Below are positions 8,479-16,419 of a stretch of DNA of 36,171 nt, one piece after another. The notes under the pieces were generated by a model. That model did not search any database, had not been told where the DNA came from, and was given only the letters and a program-made list of their open reading frames with translations. Numbering within the stretch: the stretch's first letter is position 1; the number at the start of each line of letters is the position of its first letter. The translations under genes and the position numbers were made by a program. Source of the stretch: Corallococcus carmarthensis (GTDB lineage: Bacteria; Myxococcota; Myxococcia; Myxococcales; Myxococcaceae); NCBI RefSeq assembly GCF_003611695.1, contig NZ_RAWE01000084.1, positions 1 to 36,171 of the forward strand. Reading direction: 5' to 3'.

Positions 8479-9104
8479 GGGTCTTCGTAGAGACGAACTT
8501 CATCCTGGAGCTGGCCTTCAGGCAGGAGCAAGCACTGGCGTGTGAACAACTGCTCCAGCTCGCTGAAGCGAAGGCCCTCCAGCTTTGCATTCCTGCCTTC
8601 TGCTTCATCGAGCCCGCCGAGAAGCTCCGGCGCGAAATCCCAGACGCCGAGGCCCTTCAGGGCCGACTGTTGAAGGAACTGGAAAAGCGCAGGCGGAGCG
8701 AAGGGTTTTCCGAGCCACAGCAGCATGCGTGGAAAGAGGTGATGGCCTCTCTCGTGAAGGACACCCTCGACGCGGAGCATCGCCTGGAATCCATCCGAGC
8801 GCGGGTTCTTCAATGCGCGGAGGTGTTCCCTGTCGATGCGGAGGTCATCGCTCGAGCCGCGAGCCTTGAGGCGGACGACATCCGGCTTCAGTTCCCAGAT
8901 GCGGTGGTGCTCGCGTCCGTCATGGCACGACTGGAAGGGGATGCAGGGCTGGCGCGTCCTCCATCGCTTTTCCTGAACCGGAACTCGAACGACTTCGATG
9001 TGTCCAGCGTCAAGCTGGCGCTGAGGCAGTTGCACTGCAAGCTGATCACGCGCTTCGACGATGGACTGGGCGCCATTCAGGCCGGGCTTCGAGCCAGGCC
9101 CTGA
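8475..9104 (+). CDS. PIN-domain ribonuclease-like protein
   Basis: A 209-residue PIN-like protein. The acidic metal-site residues are traceable: Glu6 in VETNFILEL (Glu where most PIN proteins have Asp), Glu46 in FIEPAEKL, Asp142 in PDAVVLASV and Asp173 in FLNRNSNDF. PIN proteins are Mg-dependent ribonucleases, often the toxin of toxin-antitoxin pairs. This one is longer than VapC (about 130 residues) because of a helical insert (about 55-110), as in larger PIN-like families. The TTG start overlaps the upstream stop by 4 bases; no alternative upstream start fits. Expression should therefore depend on translation of the upstream gene. The gene ends just before a strong hairpin. Confidence 0.82.
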   Translation: MRVFVETNFILELAFRQEQALACEQLLQLAEAKALQLCIPAFCFIEPAEKLRREIPDAEALQGRLLKELEKRRRSEGFSEPQQHAWKEVMASLVKDTLDAEHRLESIRARVLQCAEVFPVDAEVIARAASLEADDIRLQFPDAVVLASVMARLEGDAGLARPPSLFLNRNSNDFDVSSVKLALRQLHCKLITRFDDGLGAIQAGLRARP

Positions 9105-9112
9105 TGCGACGG

Positions 9113-9139
9113 GCCGATGCCTGATGAACAGGCATCGGC
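9113..9139. terminator. Hairpin between convergent genes
   Basis: GCCGATGCCTG (9113-9123) and CAGGCATCGGC (9129-9139) form a perfect 11-base stem with a 5-base loop. It sits 9 bases after the PIN gene stop and 14 bases beyond the sodC stop, so it could end transcription from both sides. There is no T-run on either side, so it may act with Rho or only stabilise 3' ends. Confidence 0.6.
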
Positions 9140-9153
9140 GGTGACGCGAGGGA

Positions 9154-9711
9154 CTACTCCGACTTCTCCACCACGCCGCAGGCGATGCGGCCACCGGCGT
9201 CGCCGGTGGGGTCGGTGTGGTAGTCGTCCAGCTTGGCGTGCACCATGACGGCGGAGCCGTCCTTGTCGAGCAGCGACTTCACCTTGAGGTCCGCGAGGAA
9301 GACATCGAACTGCACCTTGCCGTCCTGCGGGACGTAGAGGTTCGGCAGGTCACCCGCGTGCTGGCCCTTGGGCGACAGCGCGCCGTGCTGCTTCTTCGTC
9401 GGGTTGAAGTGGCCGCCCGCCGTCTTGAAGTCCGGCGCCTCGCACTTGCCCGTCTCGTGGATGTGGAAGGCGTGCTCGCCCGCGGGCAGGTTCATCAGCG
9501 TGCCCTTCACCAGCACGCCCTTGGGCGCCTGCTCCAGCGTCACCTCGCCCACGTCCTTGCCCTGCGCGTCCTTCAGCGTCGCCTTCACCGTCTCGCCCTT
9601 CTTGGGCGCGGGCTTCGTCCCCGCGTCCGCGGGGGCCGGCGTCCCGGCGTCCTGGGCCAGGGCGGGCGTGGAGAGGAGGGCGGCGGCGACAATCAGGGGA
9701 CGAATCGTCAT
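9154..9711 (-). CDS. sodC: Cu/Zn superoxide dismutase, exported
   Basis: A 185-residue periplasmic enzyme converting superoxide to peroxide and oxygen. A signal peptide ends near ALAQ (about 20), followed by an Ala/Pro/Lys linker. All ligands are present: His83 and His85 in FHIHETGKC, bridging His101 in GGHFNP, Zn ligands His109, His118 and Asp121, Cu ligand His158 in VMVHAKLDDYH, the active-site Arg175 and the disulphide pair Cys90/Cys178. The chosen ATG at 9711 begins the signal peptide; the in-frame extension upstream has no support. It is expressed alone or at the end of a minus-strand group; the methyltransferase gene ends 110 bases upstream. The enzyme appears fully functional. Confidence 0.95.
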   Translation of the reverse strand: MTIRPLIVAAALLSTPALAQDAGTPAPADAGTKPAPKKGETVKATLKDAQGKDVGEVTLEQAPKGVLVKGTLMNLPAGEHAFHIHETGKCEAPDFKTAGGHFNPTKKQHGALSPKGQHAGDLPNLYVPQDGKVQFDVFLADLKVKSLLDKDGSAVMVHAKLDDYHTDPTGDAGGRIACGVVEKSE

Positions 9712-9821
9712 GGTTTCAGCGACTCCTGGAGTGGGTGACTCAGCGGCCGGGACACTACCCACCCGCCGCGTCCTTCGCAGGAGAATGTCCACCTCCGCGC
9801 GCCCCCGGTGACAGGGAGTCA

Positions 9822-11399
9822 TCACTCCGGCAGCAGCCCGTCCAGCGGCACCGGCACCACCCGGGACGCTCCGAACGCGGGCGCCCAGACCCGCTGCACC
9901 GGGGTCCCGTTCAGGAAGCGCATCACCGCGCGGAACGCCGCCTCCGGCCCGCCCAGGCCTTCTGCCCACGCGCTTCCCCGGGGCGACAGGTTCGGCACCA
10001 GCGGACCCAGGGAGTCTCGGGACGTGGCGCCCCGGGTGATGCCCAGACCCTCGTCCCGGATCCGCTGGGGCACGTACAGCGGCGCGAACCGCGCGTGGCG
10101 GTGGTCGTGCACGCAGCCGGGCTCCTCCACCAGCGCCGCGGACAGGGGCAGCTCCCGCACGTTGAACAGGAGCTTCACCGCGTCCTGGTGCGGGTCATAC
10201 GGGCCGCGCAGCCGGTGGTCTCCCCGCGGAATCAACCGCCGGTCCAGGTAGCAGAACGCCTTCGCCTCCGGAGGCAGCGCGCCCCGGTGCCTCGCGCCGC
10301 CGTAGCGGAAGAACGGGCGCACGTGGCTTGCGTCCACCTCCAACGCCGGCCCCTGCTTCAGCGCGCGCAACTTGGGCAGCAGCGTGGGCTCCAGACCGTG
10401 CTCCCGCGCGAAGTCCTCCAGCGTGTCCTGTGTCGCCACACAGAAGTCCTGGAGGCGCGCGAGCAGCCGCTCCCGGTCCGTGTCCACCAGCAGCTCATCG
10501 AAGCGCGTCTTCACCCCGGGCAGGCTCACCGGGATGAGCGTGGTGAGCAGCTCGCCCCGTGCTCGCCAGTCCGCGTCCAGCGCGGCGGCCTCCTGCGCGA
10601 TGGGGGCGAGCCGCCACTCGGGGGGCTCGGGCGTGAAGCACTGGCCCACGCCCTTGCGCTCGTAGCGGGGCGCGGAGGCGTCCGCTCCGGACCGCGATGT
10701 CCACACCGTGATGCACGTGCGCACCTGCGTGCCCGTGAAGATGCCCGGGCCCAGGTCCACCACCTCGCGCAGGTGGAGTGCTTCCAGCAGCGCGTGGCGC
10801 AGCGGCGCGTAGATGAACGACTCCAGCAGGCTCGCGGGCGTGATGAAGGCCAGCACTCCTGGCCGCGCCGTCAGCCGCTTCATGGCGACGAGGAGGAAGA
10901 AGGCGAAGTCGTCGCGGAGGCTCGTGCCCGGCGGCATGGCCAGGGGCACCAGGGCGCGCAGCCGCGCGTAGCAGGCCGCGTCCTTCAGCACCGCCGACGT
11001 GCCGTTGTAGGGCGGGTTGCCCACCCATAACTCCGCGTGCCCCTCCGGCGTCCCCGCGAGCAGCGGCTCCAGTCCGCCCCGGAGCGCGTCCCCCACGCGC
11101 ACGTCCGCGCCCGGCACGCGGGCCTGGCAGAGGCCCGCGACCCCGGCATCCAGCTCCAGTCCGCACAGCCTCGCGTCCGGACGGTGCCGCGCGGCGGCGG
11201 CGAGGAAGGCTCCCGCCCCACAGGCCGGGTCCACCACGGTGAGCGGCCCGTCACCCAGATGCGCCAGCGCGAGCGCGAGCGTGCGCTCCACGATGGGCGC
11301 GGGCGTGTAGAACGCGCCCACCGCTTTGCGGTCGATGCCGGGGAACTGGTGGACCAGCAGCTCCTCGTCCAGCTCGGGCGTGTCGATGGCGCGGGCCAT
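9822..11399 (-). CDS. Solitary N6-adenine DNA methyltransferase
   Basis: A 525-residue class-I methyltransferase of the gamma-type order. A GAFYTP motif X lies at about 28-33, the AdoMet motif I is VVDPACGAGAFL (55-66), and the catalytic NPPY is at 128-131 (Asn128, Tyr131). The remaining 350 residues resemble the target-recognition part of type I/IIG modification subunits. No nuclease domain precedes the methylase, the enzyme is short for a type IIG fusion, and no restriction, specificity or BREX gene is next to it. It methylates adenine in DNA if active. It may protect against a restriction enzyme elsewhere or act as an epigenetic mark. The start is ATG at 11399. It lies 21 bases downstream of the channel gene on the same strand. 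Confidence 0.87.
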   Translation of the reverse strand: MARAIDTPELDEELLVHQFPGIDRKAVGAFYTPAPIVERTLALALAHLGDGPLTVVDPACGAGAFLAAAARHRPDARLCGLELDAGVAGLCQARVPGADVRVGDALRGGLEPLLAGTPEGHAELWVGNPPYNGTSAVLKDAACYARLRALVPLAMPPGTSLRDDFAFFLLVAMKRLTARPGVLAFITPASLLESFIYAPLRHALLEALHLREVVDLGPGIFTGTQVRTCITVWTSRSGADASAPRYERKGVGQCFTPEPPEWRLAPIAQEAAALDADWRARGELLTTLIPVSLPGVKTRFDELLVDTDRERLLARLQDFCVATQDTLEDFAREHGLEPTLLPKLRALKQGPALEVDASHVRPFFRYGGARHRGALPPEAKAFCYLDRRLIPRGDHRLRGPYDPHQDAVKLLFNVRELPLSAALVEEPGCVHDHRHARFAPLYVPQRIRDEGLGITRGATSRDSLGPLVPNLSPRGSAWAEGLGGPEAAFRAVMRFLNGTPVQRVWAPAFGASRVVPVPLDGLLPE

Positions 11400-11420
11400 G
11401 CGCGGCCATCCTAGACAGAT

Positions 11421-12275
11421 TCACCCGGTGGGCCGCGAGGGGGCCCAGTCCAATGCCGCGCCGCAGCGTTTGCAAAAGCGCGCATCCAGGTCATGACCCT
11501 GTGCGCCACAGCCCGGGCACGCCTGTGTGTCCAAAGGCTGACGCGCGGCGGCAGCGAGCTCCACCGACACGATGCCCGTGGGCACCGCGATGATGCCGTA
11601 GCCCATCACCATCAGGATGGACGCGAGGAACTGCCCCAGCACCGTCTTGGGCGTGATGTCCCCGAAGCCCACCGTCGTCATCGTCACGATGGCCCAGTAC
11701 ATGGAGCGGGGGATGCTGTCGAAGCCGTGCGCCTCGCCCTCCACCAGGTACATGATCGCGCCCATGATGACGTCGATGCTCAGCACCGTGCCCAGGAAGA
11801 CGATGATCTTCGGACGGCTCGCGCGCAGCGCCGTGAGCAGCACCTCCGCCTGACCCAGCAGGTGCCCCAGCTTGAGGATGCGGAAGACGCGCAGCAGGCG
11901 CAGCACGCGGATGACCAGCAGCGTCTGCGCCCCGGGGAACAGCACGCTCAGGAATGACGGCAACAGCGCCATCAGGTCCACGATGCCGAAGAAGCTGCGC
12001 GCGTAGTGCAGCGGCTGCCGCACCGCGACGAGCCGCAGCACGTACTCCGCCGCGAAGAGCACGGTGAAGACCCACTCGGCGGTGTGCAGCCAGTGGCCGT
12101 AGCCCGTGCGCACCTGCGCGACGCTCTCCAGCATCACCGCGACCACGCTGAACACGATGGCCCACAGGAGGGCCACGTCGAACGCCTTCCCCGCGGGCGT
12201 ATCGGCCTCGAAGATGACGGTGTGCAGGCGGGCACGGAAGCCGCTCGGGGGGCTCTGTTCGGACGGGCGGTTCAC
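11421..12275 (-). CDS. Voltage-gated potassium channel with C-terminal zinc ribbon
   Basis: A 284-residue six-helix Kv-type channel subunit, expected to form a tetramer in the inner membrane. S4 is clear, with Arg123, Arg126, Arg129, Arg132 and Lys135 every third residue. The selectivity filter is TVGFGD (201-206), the K-selective signature, followed by the S6 helix with MVMGYGIIAVPTGI. The short cytoplasmic tail carries two Cys pairs, CPGCG (253, 256) and CKRCG (268, 271), forming a zinc ribbon in place of the RCK or cyclic-nucleotide domains common in bacterial channels. The gene is divergent from the bestrophin-like gene, with 157 bases between them that hold no gene. Confidence 0.93.
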   Translation of the reverse strand: MNRPSEQSPPSGFRARLHTVIFEADTPAGKAFDVALLWAIVFSVVAVMLESVAQVRTGYGHWLHTAEWVFTVLFAAEYVLRLVAVRQPLHYARSFFGIVDLMALLPSFLSVLFPGAQTLLVIRVLRLLRVFRILKLGHLLGQAEVLLTALRASRPKIIVFLGTVLSIDVIMGAIMYLVEGEAHGFDSIPRSMYWAIVTMTTVGFGDITPKTVLGQFLASILMVMGYGIIAVPTGIVSVELAAAARQPLDTQACPGCGAQGHDLDARFCKRCGAALDWAPSRPTG

Positions 12276-12432
12276 AGGCCGCGCAGCTTAGACGCAATCC
12301 CCCGCGCGCCCGCTCCTGGAACGTTCACCATCACCGCCGGCCCTGGACCGGAAGGCAGCGTTGCTGCCAGGGGGGGCCGGGCCCACCGTTCCTCGCTTCC
12401 AATTCCGTGGAGCGGAGGCCTCCCTGCGCGCG

Positions 12433-13194
12433 ATGCGAATCGTCGAAATGATGCCCACGTGGGCGCTCGCCCTGGGGGTGCTGGCCCTGCTCTTCCTGAG
12501 CCTGGAGTTCGGCTACCGGCTCAGCCACCGCCAACCGGGGCTCGACGACGTGTCGGCGCTCCAGGCTTCGGTGCTCGGCCTGGTGGCGCTGCTGCTCGCC
12601 TTCTCCTTCTCCATGGCCTCGGACCGGTACACCCTGCGCCGCGACCTCGTCGTGAAGGAGGCGAACGCCATTGGCACGTTCTACCTGCGCACGGGCTTCC
12701 TCCCCGAACCCACGCGCGGTGAGCTGAGGACCCGGTTGCGCCGCTATATCGAGGTCCGGCTCGATGGGTACCAGTCCGCGGGGGATCCGGAGATCCTCGC
12801 GCAGTGGCTCCGGGAATCGGATGCGCTCCAGACGCAGTTCTGGTCGCTGCTGGAAGCGGTGCAGCCCCAGACCCCGACCGCGGTCCTGACCCTCACCACC
12901 CAGGCCCTCAATGACCTGCTGGACGTCTCCGCTGAGCGCCTGGAGGCATCCCGCAACATCATCCCGAACACCATCTTCGCCCTGCTGCTCGTCGGAATGC
13001 TCGGCTCGGCGATGCTCCTGGGCTTCCGGCCGGATACGCGCAAGCGAGGGGGGCTCCCCTGGGTCATCTTCGTGGTGATTCTCACCGCCGTGATGTTCAC
13101 CCTGGTGGACCTGGATGTTCCCCTGCGTGGGCGCATGCGCTCGGATCAACAGCCGCTGCGCGACCTCCAGCAGCAACTGCGCTCCATTCCCTGA
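12433..13194 (+). CDS. Bestrophin-like (DUF4239) membrane protein
   Basis: A 253-residue protein with two N-terminal membrane helices (about 9-27 and 43-60), a soluble helical middle with FSMASDRYTLRRDLVVKEAN and IGTFYLRTGFL, and two C-terminal helices (about 180-200 and 211-230). The order and the RR.LVVKEANAI.T.YLR pattern match the bestrophin-like DUF4239 family, whose role is unproven. The start is ATG at 12433, with GGAGG about 11 bases upstream; the open frame extends 24 codons further up from a TTG with no support. A small hairpin (12354-12368) lies between this gene and the divergent channel. Confidence 0.8.
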   Translation: MRIVEMMPTWALALGVLALLFLSLEFGYRLSHRQPGLDDVSALQASVLGLVALLLAFSFSMASDRYTLRRDLVVKEANAIGTFYLRTGFLPEPTRGELRTRLRRYIEVRLDGYQSAGDPEILAQWLRESDALQTQFWSLLEAVQPQTPTAVLTLTTQALNDLLDVSAERLEASRNIIPNTIFALLLVGMLGSAMLLGFRPDTRKRGGLPWVIFVVILTAVMFTLVDLDVPLRGRMRSDQQPLRDLQQQLRSIP

Positions 13195-13240
13195 GGCACA
13201 CCTCCGGGCAATCGGCGCGGACACCGTTCGTTCAGGGGAC

Positions 13241-14431
13241 ATGCGGACCCTGAAAGACATCCCGAAGCGCGCCTCCCTCCGCCTGCTGGGTCTGGGCCTG
13301 TCGCTGGCGGCCCTCCCGGCCGCCGCGGAAGAAGCACCTCCCACGCCCCAGGAGGTCATGCGCGAGGCCCGCCGCAGCGTGCTCACGGACGGCATCGAGA
13401 AGGCGGAGGCCGTGCGCATTGGCGGCATCGACCAGTGGATCTCCGTGCGGGGACGCCACAAGGACAACCCGCTGCTGCTCTTCCTGCACGGCGGGCCGGG
13501 CTTCACCGCGCTGCCCACCGCGTACTTCTACCAGGGCGAATGGGAGGAGTACTTCACCGTGGCCCACTGGGAGCAGCGCGGCGCGGGCAAGACGTACGCC
13601 CTCAACCCTCCGGACAAGGTGCGCCCCACGATGACCGTGGACCGCATGGTCGCGGACGCGGAGGAGGTCGCCGCGTACCTGCGCAAGACGTACGGCAAGA
13701 AGCGCATCGTGCTCGTGGGTCACAGCTGGGGCACGGTGCTGGGCGTGAAGCTCGCGCAGAGGCACCCGGACTGGTTCGACGCGTACGTCGGCATCTCCCA
13801 GGTGGTGGACCTGCCGAAGAACGAGGCCCTGGGCTACGCGGCCACGCTCCAGGCCGCGCGCGCGGACGGCAACAAGAAGGCCATCGCGGACCTGGAGTCC
13901 ATCGCCCCGTTCCCGGACCCGAAGGACCCCGCGCGCACGCTGGCCAACCTGGGCAAGGAGCGCCGCTGGCTCATGCACTACGAAACGCAGGGCTGGCGCG
14001 CGCCGGACTGGCACGGCGCGGAGGTGTGGCGCTACAGCCCGGACGTCACCGGCAAGGACATGCAGGCGCGCGACGAGGGCCTGGACCTGAGCCTCGCGGC
14101 GTTCTGGGGTCCCATCACCCAGCTGAGCCTCACCCAGGCCAACCGCTTCGCGCTGCCCGTCGTCTTCTTCCACGGACGGCATGACCGCACCGCGTCCGCG
14201 CAGCTGTTGGACTCCTGGTACGCCACCGTCCAGGCCCCGTCGAAGAAGCTCGTCTGGTTCGAGGACTCCGCGCACATGGTGCACGAGGAGGAGCCCGGAA
14301 AGGTGCTCGTCCAACTGGTGCGGGACGTGCTCCCGCTCACGCGCGGGAAGGAGTCACGACAAGAAGAAAGGCGGAACCCGAGCCCCTTTGGAAACTCCCG
14401 GGTTCCGCCCTGTCCTTCACGCCGAGGATGA
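13241..14431 (+). CDS. Exported alpha/beta hydrolase, proline iminopeptidase-like (S33)
   Basis: A 396-residue alpha/beta hydrolase with a signal peptide ending near PAAAE (about 29). The oxyanion motif HGGPG (83-87), nucleophile Ser162 in GHSWGT, Asp315 in HGRHDRT and His345 in SAHMVHEEEPG complete the S33 catalytic set. S33 enzymes remove N-terminal proline or hydrolyse related amides and esters. The natural end is probably near residue 368: the last 26 or so residues (Arg/Pro-rich) are encoded by an inverted repeat that also ends the opposite operon. The gene starts 46 bases after the bestrophin-like gene on the same strand. Confidence 0.9.
   Translation: MRTLKDIPKRASLRLLGLGLSLAALPAAAEEAPPTPQEVMREARRSVLTDGIEKAEAVRIGGIDQWISVRGRHKDNPLLLFLHGGPGFTALPTAYFYQGEWEEYFTVAHWEQRGAGKTYALNPPDKVRPTMTVDRMVADAEEVAAYLRKTYGKKRIVLVGHSWGTVLGVKLAQRHPDWFDAYVGISQVVDLPKNEALGYAATLQAARADGNKKAIADLESIAPFPDPKDPARTLANLGKERRWLMHYETQGWRAPDWHGAEVWRYSPDVTGKDMQARDEGLDLSLAAFWGPITQLSLTQANRFALPVVFFHGRHDRTASAQLLDSWYATVQAPSKKLVWFEDSAHMVHEEEPGKVLVQLVRDVLPLTRGKESRQEERRNPSPFGNSRVPPCPSRRG
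14360..14409 (-). terminator. Intrinsic terminator of the acetate operon
   Basis: GGCGGAACCCG (14370-14380) and CGGGTTCCGCC (14399-14409) form an 11-base perfect stem with an 18-base loop. Read on the minus strand it follows the actP stop by about 48 bases and is followed by TTTCTTCTT, the arrangement of a factor-independent terminator. It lies inside the 3' coding end of the convergent hydrolase gene. On the plus strand there is no good T-run. Confidence 0.72.
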
Positions 14432-14456
14432 AACCGTGAAGGACCGCCGAGCAGCT

Positions 14457-16082
14457 TCAAACCTTTTGGGGCGCCTCCGGGATGCCCGGAGGCACCGTGC
14501 CCGCGACACCCGTGGGCACCGTCACGGGCGGCTTCACCACCGCGCCCACGTGCATGCGGTGCTCCACCTCCGCGAACCGCCGCGACGCCTCTGCCTCCGG
14601 CGCCAGCAGCGACACCACCCAGCCGACGATGAAGGACAGCGGGATGGTGACGATCCCCGGGTTCTTCAGCGGGAAGATGGCGGACGCGTTGCCCAGCAGC
14701 TCCACCTGCACCGTGGGCGACAGGAAGATGAGCAGCACCGCGCTGATGGACCCCGTCAGCATGCTGGCCACCGCGCCCTTGGTGGTGAAGTTCTTCCACA
14801 GCATGGACAGGAGCAGCGCGGGGAAGTTCGCGCTCGCCGCGATGGCGAACGCCAGCCCCACCATGAAGGCCACGTTCTGGTTCTTGAAGAGGACGCCCAG
14901 GATGACGGCCAGGATGCCCAGGAGCAGGCTGGAGATGCGCGCCACCTTGAGCTGTTCCGCTTCCGGCGCGTGCCCCTTGCGCACCACGCTGGACCACAGG
15001 TCGTGGGACAGCGCCGCCGCGCCCGACAGCGTCAGGCCCGCGACCACCGCGAGGATGGTGGCGAAGGACACCGCGGAGATGAAGCCCAGGAAGCCCGTGC
15101 CGCCCACGACCTCCGCCAGCATGGGCGCGGCCATGTTGCCGCCCTTGTCCACGCCCACGATGGCCTGACGGCCCACCAGCACGGACGCGCCGAAGCCCAG
15201 GATGAACGTCACCAGGTAGAAGAAGCCGATGAGGCCCGTGGCGTAGAAGACGCTGGTGCGCGCCGCCTTCGCGTCCGGCACCGTGTAGAAGCGCATCAGG
15301 ATGTGCGGCAGGCCCGCCGTGCCGAACATCAGCGCCACGCCCAGGGAGATGGTCTCCAGCGGATTGGACACCAGCTTGCCCGGCGCCAGCGCCTCCGGGC
15401 CGTAGCGGTTCACCGCCTCGCTGAAGAGGGCCGTGGGGCTGAAGCCGAACTTGTAGAGCACCGCGCCCGCCAGCGCCGTCGCGCCGCCCAGCAGCAGCAC
15501 CGCCTTGACGATCTGCACCCACGTCGTGGCGATCATCCCGCCGAACAGCACGTAGAGGATCATCACCGCGCCCACGATGACCACGGCCGTCTCGTAGGAG
15601 AGGCCGAACAGCAGGCGGATGAGGTTGCCCGCGCCCACCATCTGGGCAATCAGGTAGAAGACGACGACCGTGAGCGTACCCACCGCGGCGGACAGACGCA
15701 CCGGGGTCTGCTTCAGCCGGTAGGCCACCACGTCCGCGAAGGTGTACTTGCCCAGGTTGCGCAGGGGCTCCGCGATGAGGAAGGTCACCACCGGCCAGCC
15801 CACCAGCCAGCCCACGGAGTAGATGAGCCCGTCGAAGCCGGACGTGGCGACGAGCCCCGCGATGCCCAGGAAGCTGGCGGCGCTCATGAAGTCACCGGCC
15901 AGCGCGAAGCCGTTCTGCGCCGCGCTGATGCCGCCACCCGCGGCGAAGAATTCAGAGGTGGTCTTCGTCTTGCGCGCCGCCCACCAGGTGATGGCCAGCG
16001 TGATGCCGACGAAGAGGAGGAAGAAGAAGATGGCCGTGGTGTTGGGCTGGCCAAGCTGCGTGCCCGCGGTCGAGGGATTCAT
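14457..16082 (-). CDS. actP: Cation/acetate symporter
   Basis: A 541-residue sodium/solute symporter (SSS family) with about 13 membrane helices. The N-terminal half carries the family's signature stretch [33 protein letters not shown] (about 42-74; key residues are the Gly cluster and the Ser/Ala-rich helix 2). [20 protein letters not shown] and [13 protein letters not shown] follow, as in ActP. It imports acetate and similar short acids with a cation. It lies 12 bases downstream of the DUF485 gene, its normal partner, and is the last gene of the operon, ahead of a hairpin terminator. The start is ATG at 16082, preceded by AAAAAGG. Confidence 0.94.
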   Translation of the reverse strand: MNPSTAGTQLGQPNTTAIFFFLLFVGITLAITWWAARKTKTTSEFFAAGGGISAAQNGFALAGDFMSAASFLGIAGLVATSGFDGLIYSVGWLVGWPVVTFLIAEPLRNLGKYTFADVVAYRLKQTPVRLSAAVGTLTVVVFYLIAQMVGAGNLIRLLFGLSYETAVVIVGAVMILYVLFGGMIATTWVQIVKAVLLLGGATALAGAVLYKFGFSPTALFSEAVNRYGPEALAPGKLVSNPLETISLGVALMFGTAGLPHILMRFYTVPDAKAARTSVFYATGLIGFFYLVTFILGFGASVLVGRQAIVGVDKGGNMAAPMLAEVVGGTGFLGFISAVSFATILAVVAGLTLSGAAALSHDLWSSVVRKGHAPEAEQLKVARISSLLLGILAVILGVLFKNQNVAFMVGLAFAIAASANFPALLLSMLWKNFTTKGAVASMLTGSISAVLLIFLSPTVQVELLGNASAIFPLKNPGIVTIPLSFIVGWVVSLLAPEAEASRRFAEVEHRMHVGAVVKPPVTVPTGVAGTVPPGIPEAPQKV

Positions 16083-16094
16083 GGGTGGCCTTTT

Positions 16095-16373
16095 TCAGCG
16101 GCGCAGGTCATCGAGCGCGCGGTCGTACTTGCGGTTCGCCCACAGCATGTAGACACCCGTGAGCACCCAGGCGAGGAGGATGGTGAGCGCCCCCAGCACG
16201 ATGCCGACGGACAGCCCGGGCATGAACTGGTGCCCCATCAGCGGCCGGTTGAATGCCACGAGCAGGATGAAGCCCAGGTAGGCGACGAGCATCGCCACCG
16301 TCAGCGCGCCCGCCACGCGCCAGCGCCTCGCGGCGAGCGCCTTCAGCAGGTCGTCCTTCGAATTGCCATACAT
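16095..16373 (-). CDS. DUF485 membrane protein (YjcH-like)
   Basis: A 92-residue membrane protein with two helices (about 20-42 and 54-77), a basic N-terminus and a charged end. It matches the DUF485 family: KALAARRW near the start, then LGFILLVAFNRPLM and VLTGVYMLWANRKYD. DUF485 genes almost always precede the acetate symporter gene; here the gap is 12 bases. It may assist symporter assembly or function, but this is not established. It is 46 bases downstream of the interrupted acetyl-CoA synthetase gene. Confidence 0.9.
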   Translation of the reverse strand: MYGNSKDDLLKALAARRWRVAGALTVAMLVAYLGFILLVAFNRPLMGHQFMPGLSVGIVLGALTILLAWVLTGVYMLWANRKYDRALDDLRR

Positions 16374-16419
16374 CGGTGCGCTCCGGTGAGAGGGGAGGGG
16401 ATGCGGCGAAAGGAACGCT

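Noticed and set aside
9730-9765. GTGGGT...ACCCAC inverted repeat upstream of sodC
   Set aside because: Six-base arms across a 20-base gap are too weak to call a regulatory site or terminator.
12354-12368. GGCAGC-GTT-GCTGCC hairpin between divergent channel and bestrophin-like genes
   Set aside because: A 6-base stem of this kind is common by chance in GC-rich DNA, and no promoter or operator logic could be attached to it.
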